A stretch of DNA of 38,805 nucleotides from CAYJXJ01 sp964374095 (lineage in GTDB: Bacteria; Elusimicrobiota; Elusimicrobia; UBA1565; UBA9628): assembly GCA_964374095.1 (NCBI GenBank), contig CAYJXJ010000021.1:1-38805 (forward strand), read 5' to 3'. A program made the position numbers and the translations under genes. Under the pieces are notes generated by a model. That model was given only the letters and a program-made list of their open reading frames with translations. It was not told the origin of the DNA and searched no databases. Below, piece by piece: positions 15,249 through 23,391 of the stretch. Numbering within the stretch: position 1 is the stretch's first letter; every line of letters starts with the position of its first letter.

Positions 15249-16763
15249 ATGCCGATGGACGAAAGCCAAATAGAGTCGCTCCGGAAATGCCTTTTGACGG
15301 ACGCTCCCCCGGAGCTGCCGCCCGAGGCAGCGACACTATTGGGTCGGGACTTGAGCGGGCCGCTGGCGGCCGCGGGCCTCGCGGCCGATCCCCAGGACGC
15401 GCGTGCGGTCGAGCGCTGGACTAAGACCGCGTTCCGGGTCATACACCGCTTCTCCCGGACGCCCTTCTACACCCAGGAGGCCATCCTCAAGGACACCGGC
15501 CTGCGTAAGGAAGAGCTCCTGGCGCTCAACGCCGCCCTGCGGGACTCGGATCTGGCGCAGATGCTCATCGTCGACCGCGGGCTGGGGACCAAGTATTGGC
15601 GCAACACCCTTCTGCCCATCATTGAATCCGGCGCCATGGAGGCGGCCGGGGAGGGCCGCTTCCAGTTTCCCTATCGCATCAGCATTTTCGCCGGGCCCTC
15701 CTGCATGTTCTACTGCACCTTTTGCGGCAGGAATTACTCGGCGCGCTACGAGCGCAAGAGCTTTGACACGGGCAACGCCGCGTTCAAGGCCCTGCTGCGC
15801 GAGGCCCCCAAGAACGATCCGGACCGATTCTTCATCTCCGGCGGCTTGGAGCCGCTGACAAACCTCGAGATCGGGAGCCTCGTCCGCTACGGCGTCGAGC
15901 AGGGCTTCAAGCTGGCGCTCTACACCAACGCCTGGATGCTCACGCCCCAGCTCCTGGCCCGGCAGGAGGGGCTTTGGGATCTGGACCTGCTGCGCGTGTC
16001 GTTCTACGGGGTGGATGAGGATAAGACCTTCGACGTCACGCGGCGCAAGGGGGCCTTCCAACAGGTGGTGCGTCATGTCACCGGATTCTTGAAGGCCCGC
16101 CGTGCGCGCCGGTCTCCCATCCGCGTGGGCTTTAATTTTGTGATCCTGCCGGGGCATGCGCGGGATGTCTTGGAGCTGGTCGAGGTCATCGCCGGCATCA
16201 ACCGCGAGGTGGGCGGGGACCGCCAAATGGATTTCCTCAGCCTGCGCGAGGATTTCAACGTCCAGGAGGATGAGGCCATCGCCGCCGGAGAGCGGCAGGA
16301 GCTGATCGCGGTTTTTGAACAATTCCGGGAACGTTGCCGGCGTCCGGACCTGAGCGGCCTGCGCGTCGATTACGGCTACGCCCTCCACATGATTCAGGAC
16401 GGGGCCGTGGGCCGGCCCATCGAGATGGCCGCCAATCATGAGATCCGCACCCGCGGGTTCCCCCAGGTTTGCGTGGTCATCGATTTGCTCGGGGATGTCT
16501 ATCTCTACCGGGAAGCCGGATTCTTGGACCGTCCCGGGGCCCAGCGCTACATCCTCGGCCGCATATCCGCCGAAAAGTCCTTGGAGGCCGTGGTTAAGGA
16601 ATTCCTCGCCGGCGGACGATCGGCGGTTCTCGAGGAAGGCGACTGGCATTACCTGGACGCTTTCGACCATGTCGTGGTGAAATTCTTGAACCAAATGGAC
16701 GCCGACCGCGACTTCGGCATACCCCTGCGTCGGGGTCCGGTCCGGCTGGCTCGTCCGGCCTAG
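15249..16763 (+). CDS. DesII-like radical SAM enzyme (NDP-4-amino-4,6-dideoxysugar ammonia-lyase type)
   Basis: This is a 504-aa protein. The cluster-binding motif is Cys152-x3-Cys156-x2-Cys159 (GPSCMFYCTFCGR). From memory of Streptomyces DesII, many blocks agree in order: YWRNTLLP, FPYRISIFAGPSCMF, SGGLEPLTN, LYTNAW, GLWDLDLLRVSFYG, VILPGHARD, VDYGYAL, LLGDVYLYREAGF and RYILGRI. DesII deaminates dTDP-4-amino-4,6-dideoxyglucose to a 3-keto-4,6-dideoxysugar by SAM-derived radical chemistry. The equivalent role here, in an NDP-deoxysugar pathway, is inferred; nucleotide and exact sugar are unknown. A second in-frame ATG lies 6 nt downstream at 15255. The gene is followed after 6 nt by the GT4 gene. 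Confidence 0.85.
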   Translation: MPMDESQIESLRKCLLTDAPPELPPEAATLLGRDLSGPLAAAGLAADPQDARAVERWTKTAFRVIHRFSRTPFYTQEAILKDTGLRKEELLALNAALRDSDLAQMLIVDRGLGTKYWRNTLLPIIESGAMEAAGEGRFQFPYRISIFAGPSCMFYCTFCGRNYSARYERKSFDTGNAAFKALLREAPKNDPDRFFISGGLEPLTNLEIGSLVRYGVEQGFKLALYTNAWMLTPQLLARQEGLWDLDLLRVSFYGVDEDKTFDVTRRKGAFQQVVRHVTGFLKARRARRSPIRVGFNFVILPGHARDVLELVEVIAGINREVGGDRQMDFLSLREDFNVQEDEAIAAGERQELIAVFEQFRERCRRPDLSGLRVDYGYALHMIQDGAVGRPIEMAANHEIRTRGFPQVCVVIDLLGDVYLYREAGFLDRPGAQRYILGRISAEKSLEAVVKEFLAGGRSAVLEEGDWHYLDAFDHVVVKFLNQMDADRDFGIPLRRGPVRLARPA

Positions 16764-16769
16764 TCCGCC

Positions 16770-17933
16770 ATGCGCGTGCTCATGGAGTGCGGGGTCAGCG
16801 TCTCGGGCAAGCGCGGCATCTCGGTCCTGCAGGATCATGTGATCCAGGAGCTGGCGCGCTTCGACAAGGAAACCGAGGTCCTGCTTTTTTCCTATTTTTA
16901 CACGAACTACGACCGCATGCTGCGGGAATGGTTCGGGGATTTCCCCAAGCAGCCGAATTTCAAGCTCCTGGTCAAGCGCTGGCCGGAGCGGGTCGTGCGC
17001 GCCGTCGAGGAGCGCCTGGGTTTTCCCCTGCGCCGCCGGTACTTCGAACATATAGGCATCGATGTCTATCACACCTTCGGCTGGACCCATCCGATCCTGC
17101 CGCGGGCCAAAATCGTGGTCACGGTGCAGGACACCCCCTTCCTCCACCGGGAGTTCGTCCCGGGTTACCCGTGGGCGACCGAGACCGTGGCCGAGCAGCT
17201 GCGCGGCGCCGACCGCGTCGTCGCCGTCTCACAGACGGTCAAACGAGAGATTACCGAGGCTTTCGGGCTGGAGGAAGAGAAGATCGCCGTCATCCCCTAC
17301 GGCATCGACTTCGACATCTTTTCGCCCCGGGAGCGCGGCGCCCTCGGTTGGGTCCGTCAAAAATACGGCCTGCCGGAACGCTACCTTCTGGGGATGGGGC
17401 CCTGGGCCGTGAGGGACAACGCCGAGACTCTGCTCAAGGCCTTTTCCCAGGTGATGGGGACGCCCGAATACGGCCGCCACCAGCTCGTGCTGGTGGGAGG
17501 TGTCGACTCCGGGGCGCCGGTCGACGTCGATGCCCTCATTTCCAAACTCGGGCTGGGCGGGCGGGTCGCGCGCGTGGGCCATGTCCCGGGTCAGTCTCCC
17601 GATTTGGCCGGCATATACGGGCTGGCCGACGTTTTGGTGTTCCTGTCATCCTTGGAGGGCATCGGCCTGCCGCCTTTGGAGGCCATGGCCACGGGTATCC
17701 CGGTCGTGGCCTCCAATCAAAGCGGGGTCCCCGAATTCGTCGGCGACGCCGGCGTGTTGGTGAACCCGCGCGATGCCGACGCCGTGGCCGCGGCCCTGCT
17801 CGATGTGGCGCGTTCGGCGACCCTGCGGGAGGCAAACGTCCGCCGCGGGCTTAAGCGCGTGCGGCAATGGACCTGGGAGCGCGCGGCCCGCGACACCTTG
17901 GCGGCCTGGAAGCAGGCGCATACCGGGGGTTAG
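16770..17933 (+). CDS. Family 4 glycosyltransferase
   Basis: This is a 387-aa, GT-B-fold enzyme. The N-terminal half contains the acceptor domain (MRVLMECGVSVSGKRGISV; DVYHTFGWTHPILP; DTPFLHREF; RVVAVSQTVKREI). The C-terminal half has the GT4 donor-binding signature, including the E-x7-E motif EGIGLPPLEAMA and SGVPEFVGDAGVLVNP. It would transfer a sugar from a nucleotide donor to a growing lipid-linked glycan at the cytoplasmic face. Gaps of 6 nt (upstream) and 2 nt (downstream) place it inside the operon. Donor and acceptor are not deducible. Confidence 0.92.
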   Translation: MRVLMECGVSVSGKRGISVLQDHVIQELARFDKETEVLLFSYFYTNYDRMLREWFGDFPKQPNFKLLVKRWPERVVRAVEERLGFPLRRRYFEHIGIDVYHTFGWTHPILPRAKIVVTVQDTPFLHREFVPGYPWATETVAEQLRGADRVVAVSQTVKREITEAFGLEEEKIAVIPYGIDFDIFSPRERGALGWVRQKYGLPERYLLGMGPWAVRDNAETLLKAFSQVMGTPEYGRHQLVLVGGVDSGAPVDVDALISKLGLGGRVARVGHVPGQSPDLAGIYGLADVLVFLSSLEGIGLPPLEAMATGIPVVASNQSGVPEFVGDAGVLVNPRDADAVAAALLDVARSATLREANVRRGLKRVRQWTWERAARDTLAAWKQAHTGG

Positions 17934-17935
17934 CG

Positions 17936-19192
17936 ATGCCCTCCCCCCCCGGAAGCGCGCCGCTTCTTCGCTGGGCCGCGGAGTCGTTCCTGCGCGCCGC
18001 CACGGCCACGGCGGCCCGGCCGCCGGGGGGACCCAAGTCCTGGCTCGTGCTCGGCTATTCGGCCATCGGCGACGCGATCATGTTTCTCCCGGTCCTGCGC
18101 GGACTGCGCCGGGCCTATCCCGGGGCGCGCATCACCTTCGTCGCCAATACCAGCCCCATCACCCGCGAGCTCATCCCGGCGACCGGCCTGGTCGATGAGG
18201 TTGAGATGGTGGAATGGGACGGGGTCTCCGAGCGCCGGCGGCTGGAGGTCAATCTTCGCCTGACCGCGCGCGGCTATGAGGGGGCGATCCTCACGCTCCC
18301 CGCGCCGGCCCACTTCTTCCAGCGCGCGCTGGCCGCCATTCCGATCCGCGCCGGGCATCTCTGCCGGTGGGAGGCGCCGAGAGCACTTTCCGCCCCCGCG
18401 CGCTTGGCCTGGTCGGCCAAACGCTGGCTGGTGACCGGCGAGCTCTCCCGCAGAATGCTCCTTAATAGGCGGGCCTGGCTGTCCGGTATGGAGCCCGCGG
18501 TGGAGCGCAACCTGAAGCTTCTTGAGGCCTTGGGCGTGGACACCCAGGGCCTTAGCCCGCGCCCGCCCCTCAGCGATGAGGCCCGGCGCTTCGCTGACGG
18601 GGCCTTGGCGCCGTTGGCGGGACGGCGGATCATCGGAGTCCACTTGGGAGAGCCGGACAATCCCTATCGCAAAATCTGGCCGGCCGAGCGCTTCGGCCGG
18701 CTCATCATGAAACTTCGCGGCCTGGCCGGGGTCGAACCCGTGCTGGTCGGCGGCAAGGGCGAGGAGGGGGCGGCCCAGGCGGCGCGCGGCGCCGCCGGGT
18801 ATGATGTCCCCTCGTGGGTCGGGCGGACGGGTCTCATTGAGACTTTCGCTCTCATCGAGCGCTGCCAACTCTTCATCGCCAACGATACGGGGCTGGCGAA
18901 AGCCGCGGTCGCGCTGGGGGTGCCGACCGCGAGCCTCTGGGGCCCGACCGACCCCGAGGAGTTGGGACCCCCGGGGCCCGGAAGGAATCTGAATTTGAGG
19001 ACCGGCATCAAGTGCAGTCCCTGCATCCGGTTCGGGATGGCGCAGCCCCGCGCCGGGATCGATTTCTCGAACTGCGGGCATTGTGATTGTTTGGTCCAAC
19101 TGACTGAGGATGCGGTGTGGGAAGGGTTGGTCAACGGCTTCCCCGAGCTTCTCGGGCCAAAGACAGGTGGACGGATTCCTGATGGAACATAA
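17936..19192 (+). CDS. Family 9 glycosyltransferase (heptosyltransferase-like)
   Basis: This is a 418-aa protein with the GT9 pattern: GYSAIGDAIMFLPVLRGLRRAYPGA at the start of the N-terminal domain, GVHLGEPDNPYRKIWPAERFG at the start of the second domain, and the nucleotide-binding NDTGLAKAAVALGVPTASLWGPTDP near residues 320-345. A Cys-rich CSPCIRFGM...CGHCDC segment near the C-terminus is also found in some heptosyltransferase-like proteins. GT9 enzymes usually add heptose to LPS core. ATG 17936 follows the previous stop by 2 nt and is chosen over a longer overlapping frame. Its TAA overlaps the AAGGAG Shine-Dalgarno of asnB. Confidence 0.9.
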   Translation: MPSPPGSAPLLRWAAESFLRAATATAARPPGGPKSWLVLGYSAIGDAIMFLPVLRGLRRAYPGARITFVANTSPITRELIPATGLVDEVEMVEWDGVSERRRLEVNLRLTARGYEGAILTLPAPAHFFQRALAAIPIRAGHLCRWEAPRALSAPARLAWSAKRWLVTGELSRRMLLNRRAWLSGMEPAVERNLKLLEALGVDTQGLSPRPPLSDEARRFADGALAPLAGRRIIGVHLGEPDNPYRKIWPAERFGRLIMKLRGLAGVEPVLVGGKGEEGAAQAARGAAGYDVPSWVGRTGLIETFALIERCQLFIANDTGLAKAAVALGVPTASLWGPTDPEELGPPGPGRNLNLRTGIKCSPCIRFGMAQPRAGIDFSNCGHCDCLVQLTEDAVWEGLVNGFPELLGPKTGGRIPDGT

Positions 19193-19225
19193 GGAGTGCG
19201 GCCGGGCTTCGCCCGGCCGCGGCAT
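19191..19225 (+). promoter_or_regulatory. Shine-Dalgarno and start codon bridged by a perfect hairpin
   Basis: AAGGAG (19191-19196) is followed by one base, a perfect 10-bp hairpin GCGGCCGGGC/GCCCGGCCGC with a TTC loop (19198-19220), GGCAT and then ATG 19226. In linear form the spacing is 29 nt. With the hairpin folded it is T plus GGCAT, 6 nt, the optimum. The start codon itself is fixed independently by the catalytic Cys2 of the product. Confidence 0.7.
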
Positions 19226-21115
19226 ATGTGCGGCATAACCGGCATCATATTTAAGGACGGCCGCCGGCCCGACCCCGGGCTGCTCAAGGCCTCCAACGAC
19301 CTGCTGACCCATCGGGGGCCCGATGACGAGGGCTATCACATCGAGGGGCCGGTGGGGCTGGCCATGCGGCGGCTGGCGATCATCGACTTGAACACCGGCC
19401 ATCAGCCCATCTCATACGACGACGGGAATCTTTGGATAGTTTTTAACGGGGAGATTTATAACTTTCAGGAACTGCGCGCGGATCGTGAAAAAAGAGGGGA
19501 CGGATTTCAAACAAAAACGGATACGGAAGTAATACTTGCGCTCTATCGAGCGCAAGGGCCCGACTGCGTCCGCTCCCTGCGGGGGATGTTCGCCTTCACG
19601 ATATGGGACCGCCGCCGCAAGCGTCTCATGCTGGCGCGCGATCGTATCGGCAAGAAGCCGCTCAATTACGTCGACGGTCCGGGGTTTTTGGCCTTCGCCT
19701 CGGAGCTCCGTTCCCTATTTGTATGGCCGGGCATTTCCCGGGAGGTCGATCCCGAGGCGATCGATCAATTCCTTTCCCTGCAGTATATTCCCTCGCCGCT
19801 GACCGTCTACAAGTCCGTGCGCAAGCTCCCGCCCGGGCACATTCTCATCCATGAGGCGGGAGAAACCGTGGTCCGCCGGTATTGGGACCTGCCCCTGGGC
19901 CAGCCTCCGGCGACCAGCGACCCGCAGGAGGCCCAGCATCTCATCCGCGAGAAGCTGAGGGAGGCCGTCCGCCTGCGGATGATCTCCGACGTTCCCTTGG
20001 GGGCCTTTCTCTCCGGAGGCATCGACTCCTCGATCGTGGTCGCGACCATGAGCGAGCTCTCCTCGCGGCCGGTCAAGACCTTCTCGATCGGATTCGAGGA
20101 GCAGGAATTCTCCGAGCTTCCTTTCGCCAAGGAATTGGCGCGGCGCTACGGCTGCGAGCACACCGAATTCATCGTCAAGCCCGAGATGGCCACGGTGCTT
20201 CCCAAGCTCGCCTGGCATTACGGGGAGCCTTACGCGGATTCCTCGGCCCTCCCCTCCTACTATGTCGCGCGGGAAACACGGCGCGCCGTGACCGTGGCCT
20301 TGAACGGCGACGGGGGCGATGAGAACTTCGCGGGCTACATACGCTACTTCGCGATGAAGGCGGCGCGACGCTACGACGGACTGCCGTCCATCCTCAAGAG
20401 CGCGCTGCAGTCCGTCGTCCCTTTGTTGCCGGAGGGTAAGGCGCCCTTCAGCTTGTTGTGGCGAGGCAAACGCTTCCTGCGGTCCGTTTTGTTCGCCGAC
20501 ATGCCGCGGCGCTACCTGAAGATGGTCGGGTTTTTCTCGGAAGACGACAAGGAAGGACTCTACACGCGGGAATTCAGATCCCGGTTGGGCGCCGGGGGAG
20601 GGGCCGTTCGTTATATGGCCGCGGCCTTTGAGAAGGCCGCGGCGGCGGACTTCGTCAATTCCATGCTCTACGCCGACTTCAAGACCTACCTGCCCGAATG
20701 CTTGATGGCGAAAATGGACATCGCCGCCATGGCAAATTCTTTGGAGGGGCGCTCGCCTCTGCTGGACCATGAATTCGTGGAACTTGTCTTCAGGATGCCG
20801 GGGGAGTGGAAGCTCAAAGGTTTGCGCGGGCATAAGTGGATTCTTAAAGAGGCATTTCGGGACAGGCTTCCTCCCGCGATCTTCGATCGCGGGAAGCAGG
20901 GCTTCGGCATTCCCCAGGAGCGCTGGTTCAAGGGTCCCCTGAAGGGATTCTGGGAGGACCACGTGCTCAAGCCCGAGGCCCTGCGACGAGGCTATTTCGA
21001 GGAGGCGGGACTGCGGCGGCTCTGGGAGGAACACCAATCGGGAGCCCGGGACCACTCCTATCGCTTGTGGGCCCTCATGATGCTGGAGCTGTGGCACGAG
21101 GTCTGCGAGCCGTGA
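19226..21115 (+). CDS. asnB: Glutamine-hydrolysing asparagine synthase-family amidotransferase
   Basis: This is a 629-aa protein. The N-terminal class II glutaminase domain begins MCGITGIIF, with nucleophile Cys2 exposed after Met removal, and includes LTHRGPDDEG and FNGEIYN. The C-terminal ATP-pyrophosphatase domain has SGGIDSS (263-269), KTFSIGF, and the EGRSPLLDHEFVE and RDRLPPAIFDRGKQGFG blocks. The length is normal for AsnB (600-640 aa). It makes asparagine, or, as AsnB paralogues in O-antigen loci are thought to do, amidates a sugar carboxylate; the location inside a glycan operon favours the latter. An in-frame GTG at 19196 would bury the nucleophile and is rejected. Its stop overlaps the next start (GTGA). 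Confidence 0.93.
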   Translation: MCGITGIIFKDGRRPDPGLLKASNDLLTHRGPDDEGYHIEGPVGLAMRRLAIIDLNTGHQPISYDDGNLWIVFNGEIYNFQELRADREKRGDGFQTKTDTEVILALYRAQGPDCVRSLRGMFAFTIWDRRRKRLMLARDRIGKKPLNYVDGPGFLAFASELRSLFVWPGISREVDPEAIDQFLSLQYIPSPLTVYKSVRKLPPGHILIHEAGETVVRRYWDLPLGQPPATSDPQEAQHLIREKLREAVRLRMISDVPLGAFLSGGIDSSIVVATMSELSSRPVKTFSIGFEEQEFSELPFAKELARRYGCEHTEFIVKPEMATVLPKLAWHYGEPYADSSALPSYYVARETRRAVTVALNGDGGDENFAGYIRYFAMKAARRYDGLPSILKSALQSVVPLLPEGKAPFSLLWRGKRFLRSVLFADMPRRYLKMVGFFSEDDKEGLYTREFRSRLGAGGGAVRYMAAAFEKAAAADFVNSMLYADFKTYLPECLMAKMDIAAMANSLEGRSPLLDHEFVELVFRMPGEWKLKGLRGHKWILKEAFRDRLPPAIFDRGKQGFGIPQERWFKGPLKGFWEDHVLKPEALRRGYFEEAGLRRLWEEHQSGARDHSYRLWALMMLELWHEVCEP

Positions 21116-22098
21116 AGGCCGCTTGTCCGGCATGCGGGGTTGACCAGCCCCTTCAAGAGGTCGAGGTCCATGTCGATCCGATCGCGGGAGGACGCTACCG
21201 CATCGGCCGGTGCGGGGCCTGCGGCGTGGTTTCCTCCGAGCCGCGTCAGGCCGTGGGCGCGGATTGGTACGAGAAGGCGGCCCCGATCCGGGCCATGGAA
21301 GGCGCGCCGGATCCCGCGAAGGACTGGAGATTCGGGCAATTTTTCCGGGATTGTCCTCCGGGACGGATTCTAGACGTCGGGTGCGGGGAGGGGGGGTTTT
21401 TGACCTTGGCCCGCGGCCGCGGCTTTGACGGCGTCGGATTCGACTACGACGAAAGGGTCGTACGACGCGCCCGGGAGTCCGGAGTCGAGGCCTATGCGGC
21501 CGAATTCGAGGGCTTTTGCGGCTCCCGGGCGCCGCGGGAATTCGACGCCGCGACCTTTTTCGATTCCCTCGAGCACCATCCGGAGCCCGCCTGGATGCTG
21601 GCGCGGGTCAAGCGCCTGCTCAAGCCCGGGGCGGTGGTGGCCGTGACGCTGCCTAACGCCCTGCGGCCCCTGCCGTGGGGGCGGGAGGAGCACGATTATC
21701 CTCCCCATCACTTCACCCGCTGGACTCCCGACGCCATGAAGGGTTTTCTCGAGCGGCAGGGGTTTTCGGTGATCCGCCAGGACGCCGGCAGCCTGCGGAC
21801 GCGCTACCTCGCCGACCATTTTTTCTTCTACCGGGTCATGCCACCGGCCCTGGCAATGGCCCGGCGGCTTCTCTTCGGGGCGAAGGCCGCCTCTTCCGGC
21901 GAGACCGTGACGGCCCTTTACGGGAAGTCCGGCGGGGGGGCCCTCTTTGACAAGCGCCGGCGCCAGCGCATCGTGGACCTGGCCCGGGCGGGATTTAATG
22001 CCGGCTTTTGGCCGGCGGCCGCGTGTCTCAAGGCCTACTACCGGATGCGGGAGCCGCGCTGCGGCGACTGTCTCTACACCGCGGCCAGGCTGGCGTGA
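21112..22098 (+). CDS. Class I SAM-dependent methyltransferase with N-terminal zinc-ribbon
   Basis: This is a 328-aa protein starting at a GTG that overlaps the asnB stop (GTGA). Two Cys pairs (C5/C8 in CPACG, C34/C37 in CGACG) form a probable zinc ribbon. SAM-binding motif I is ILDVGCGEGG (about 86-95), followed by an acidic VGFDYDE and the FFDSLEHHPEP and LKPGAVVAVTLPN motifs of the Methyltransf_23 type. The C-terminus has another CGDC. It would methylate a sugar or glycan in this cluster, though the target atom is unknown. A longer in-frame start at 21067 lies inside asnB and is unnecessary. Confidence 0.85.
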   Translation: MKAACPACGVDQPLQEVEVHVDPIAGGRYRIGRCGACGVVSSEPRQAVGADWYEKAAPIRAMEGAPDPAKDWRFGQFFRDCPPGRILDVGCGEGGFLTLARGRGFDGVGFDYDERVVRRARESGVEAYAAEFEGFCGSRAPREFDAATFFDSLEHHPEPAWMLARVKRLLKPGAVVAVTLPNALRPLPWGREEHDYPPHHFTRWTPDAMKGFLERQGFSVIRQDAGSLRTRYLADHFFFYRVMPPALAMARRLLFGAKAASSGETVTALYGKSGGGALFDKRRRQRIVDLARAGFNAGFWPAAACLKAYYRMREPRCGDCLYTAARLA

Positions 22099-22105
22099 AC
22101 TTTCG

Positions 22106-22111
22106 TATGAT
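22106..22111 (+). promoter_or_regulatory. Candidate -10 box before the first micro-ORF element
   Basis: TATGAT ends 7 nt before the ATG of the micro-ORF at 22119, predicting an internal, leaderless promoter between the methyltransferase and DegT-like genes. No good -35 is visible. Confidence 0.4.
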
Positions 22112-22118
22112 GGGGCGT

Positions 22119-22169
22119 ATGACCGATGGAAATGGTTCGCCTCCGAAGGATATTGGAGGCGAACCATGA
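22119..22169 (+). CDS. Hairpin/micro-ORF element, copy 1 (16-aa peptide)
   Basis: The 51-nt frame encodes MTDGNGSPPKDIGGEP and stops in an ATGA overlap at 22166-22169. Within it GGTTCGCCTCC (22134-22144) and GGAGGCGAACC (22155-22165) form an 11-bp stem around a loop GAAGGATATT that contains a Shine-Dalgarno-like GAAGGA. A second copy at 26366-26416 is identical at 44 of 51 positions and encodes a near-identical 16-aa peptide. It may be a leader peptide, a structured translational coupler or a dispersed repeat. Confidence 0.5.
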   Translation: MTDGNGSPPKDIGGEP

Positions 22170-22198
22170 ATCCGAGGACCGGACTTAGGTCCCGATGA
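22166..22198 (+). CDS. 10-aa leader frame linking the micro-ORF to the DegT-like gene
   Basis: ATG 22166 overlaps the stop of the micro-ORF. The frame encodes MNPRTGLRSR and ends in an ATGA that overlaps the DegT-like start at 22195. It forms a chain of overlapping start and stop codons through the intergenic gap. It could pass ribosomes on to the downstream gene or be chance. Confidence 0.3.
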   Translation: MNPRTGLRSR

Positions 22199-23391
22199 CC
22201 CGGCGCCGCGCGGCTCGTCGGACCATCAGCGTGGGCGACTTCCGGTTTGGACCCCGCGAGCGGCGTTATGTCGGGCAGATCCTGCGCACGCACCGGATTT
22301 CCTACGGCCCCTTCAGCCAGCGCTTCGAGCGCGCCTTCGCCAAGGAACACGGCTGCCGCTTCGGGGTTTTCTGCAACTCCGGCACGAGCGCGCTTCATAT
22401 CGCGCTCGCGGCGCTTAAGGAGGAGCACGGCTGGGCCGACGGCGACGAGGTGCTCGTCCCGGCCGTCACCTTCGTGGCCACGGCCAACATCGTCTGGCAC
22501 AACCGGATGACGCCGGTCTTCGTCGATGTCGATCGGGGTACGTATAATATGGATCCCCGTCTTATCCAGGCGCGGATCACGCCCCGCACGCGGGCCATCA
22601 TCCCGGTCCACCTCATGGGCCTGCCGGCGGATATGGGACCGATCATGGAGGCCGCCCGGGGGATGAACCTCAAGGTGATCGAGGATTGCTGCGAGACGGT
22701 GTTCGGCTCCTACCACGGCCGTCCCGTGGGGTCTTTCGGCGACATCAGCTGCTTCTCGACCTATGTCGCGCATTATATCGTGACCGGGGTCGGCGGCCTG
22801 GCCCTCACCAACAACCGGAGCCTCGCCGTCCGGCTGCGCAGCCTCATGAACCACGGCCGGGATTCGATCTATCTCCAGATCGACGATGACAATGACGCGC
22901 ACGGCCGCAAGCTCCGCGAGATCGTGTCCAAGCGCTTCTCGTTCGTCTCCATGGGGCACAGCTTCCGCTGCACCGAGTTCGAGGCGGCCCTGGGTTTGGC
23001 CCAGCTCCAGGATCGGCGCTCAATCGTGCGGATGCGCCGCGAGCGGGCCGCCTGGCTCACCGCGGGTTTGAAGCCCCTCGAGGACGTCCTCCAACTGCCG
23101 GCCGTGCCCCCGGGATTCGAGCATATGTACATGCTCTACCCGGTGGTCTTGCGGGAGGAGCCCAAGCGCGGCCTCGTCAACTTCCTGGAGGAACGGGGCA
23201 TCGAAACCAGGGACATGATGCCGTTGATCAGTCAGCCGATCTACCGGAAGCTCTTCGGGGACCTCGAGCCCGAGTATCCGGCGGCCCGTTGGATCAACGA
23301 CTCCGGCTTCTACATCGGCTGCCACCAGTACCTCACGCGGCAAGACATCAACTTCATCGTCGCCCAGTTCAAAGCCTACTTCCAGCGATGA
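22195..23391 (+). CDS. DegT/DnrJ/EryC1-fold protein with His in place of the PLP lysine (ColD/DdhC-like)
   Basis: This is a 398-aa fold-type I PLP protein. Family blocks include CNSGTSALHIALAA, DEVLVPAVTFVATAN, PVFVDVD, IPVHLMG, VIEDCCETVFGSYHGRPVGSFGD and NHGRDS. Where aminotransferases have ATK-x-I-T-T-G-E-G-G with the Schiff-base Lys, this protein has VAHYIVTGVGG, placing His193 at the Lys position. ColD and the E1 enzyme DdhC, which remove the C3 hydroxyl of NDP-4-keto-6-deoxyhexoses, have the same substitution (YPAHHIT). Sugar 3-dehydration is therefore more likely than transamination. The usual GEGG Glu is Val here. No E3-type ferredoxin reductase partner is in the window. The start overlaps a leader frame; the stop overlaps the next GT2 (ATGA). 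Confidence 0.85.
   Translation: MTRRRAARRTISVGDFRFGPRERRYVGQILRTHRISYGPFSQRFERAFAKEHGCRFGVFCNSGTSALHIALAALKEEHGWADGDEVLVPAVTFVATANIVWHNRMTPVFVDVDRGTYNMDPRLIQARITPRTRAIIPVHLMGLPADMGPIMEAARGMNLKVIEDCCETVFGSYHGRPVGSFGDISCFSTYVAHYIVTGVGGLALTNNRSLAVRLRSLMNHGRDSIYLQIDDDNDAHGRKLREIVSKRFSFVSMGHSFRCTEFEAALGLAQLQDRRSIVRMRRERAAWLTAGLKPLEDVLQLPAVPPGFEHMYMLYPVVLREEPKRGLVNFLEERGIETRDMMPLISQPIYRKLFGDLEPEYPAARWINDSGFYIGCHQYLTRQDINFIVAQFKAYFQR

Noticed and set aside
15336..17147. Long minus-strand frame (about 600 codons) across the radical SAM and GT4 genes
   Set aside because: It spans two well-supported genes on the opposite strand and has no domain or plausible start signal.
19196..19225. GTG 19196 as an alternative start of asnB
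   Set aside because: It would add ten residues before MCGITG and block the N-terminal cysteine needed for glutaminase activity. It would also place a 10-bp hairpin in the first codons.
17930..22959. Series of long minus-strand frames (470-530 codons) opposite the GT9, asnB, methyltransferase and DegT-like genes
   Set aside because: All mirror the codon structure of strong plus-strand genes and have no recognisable motifs.
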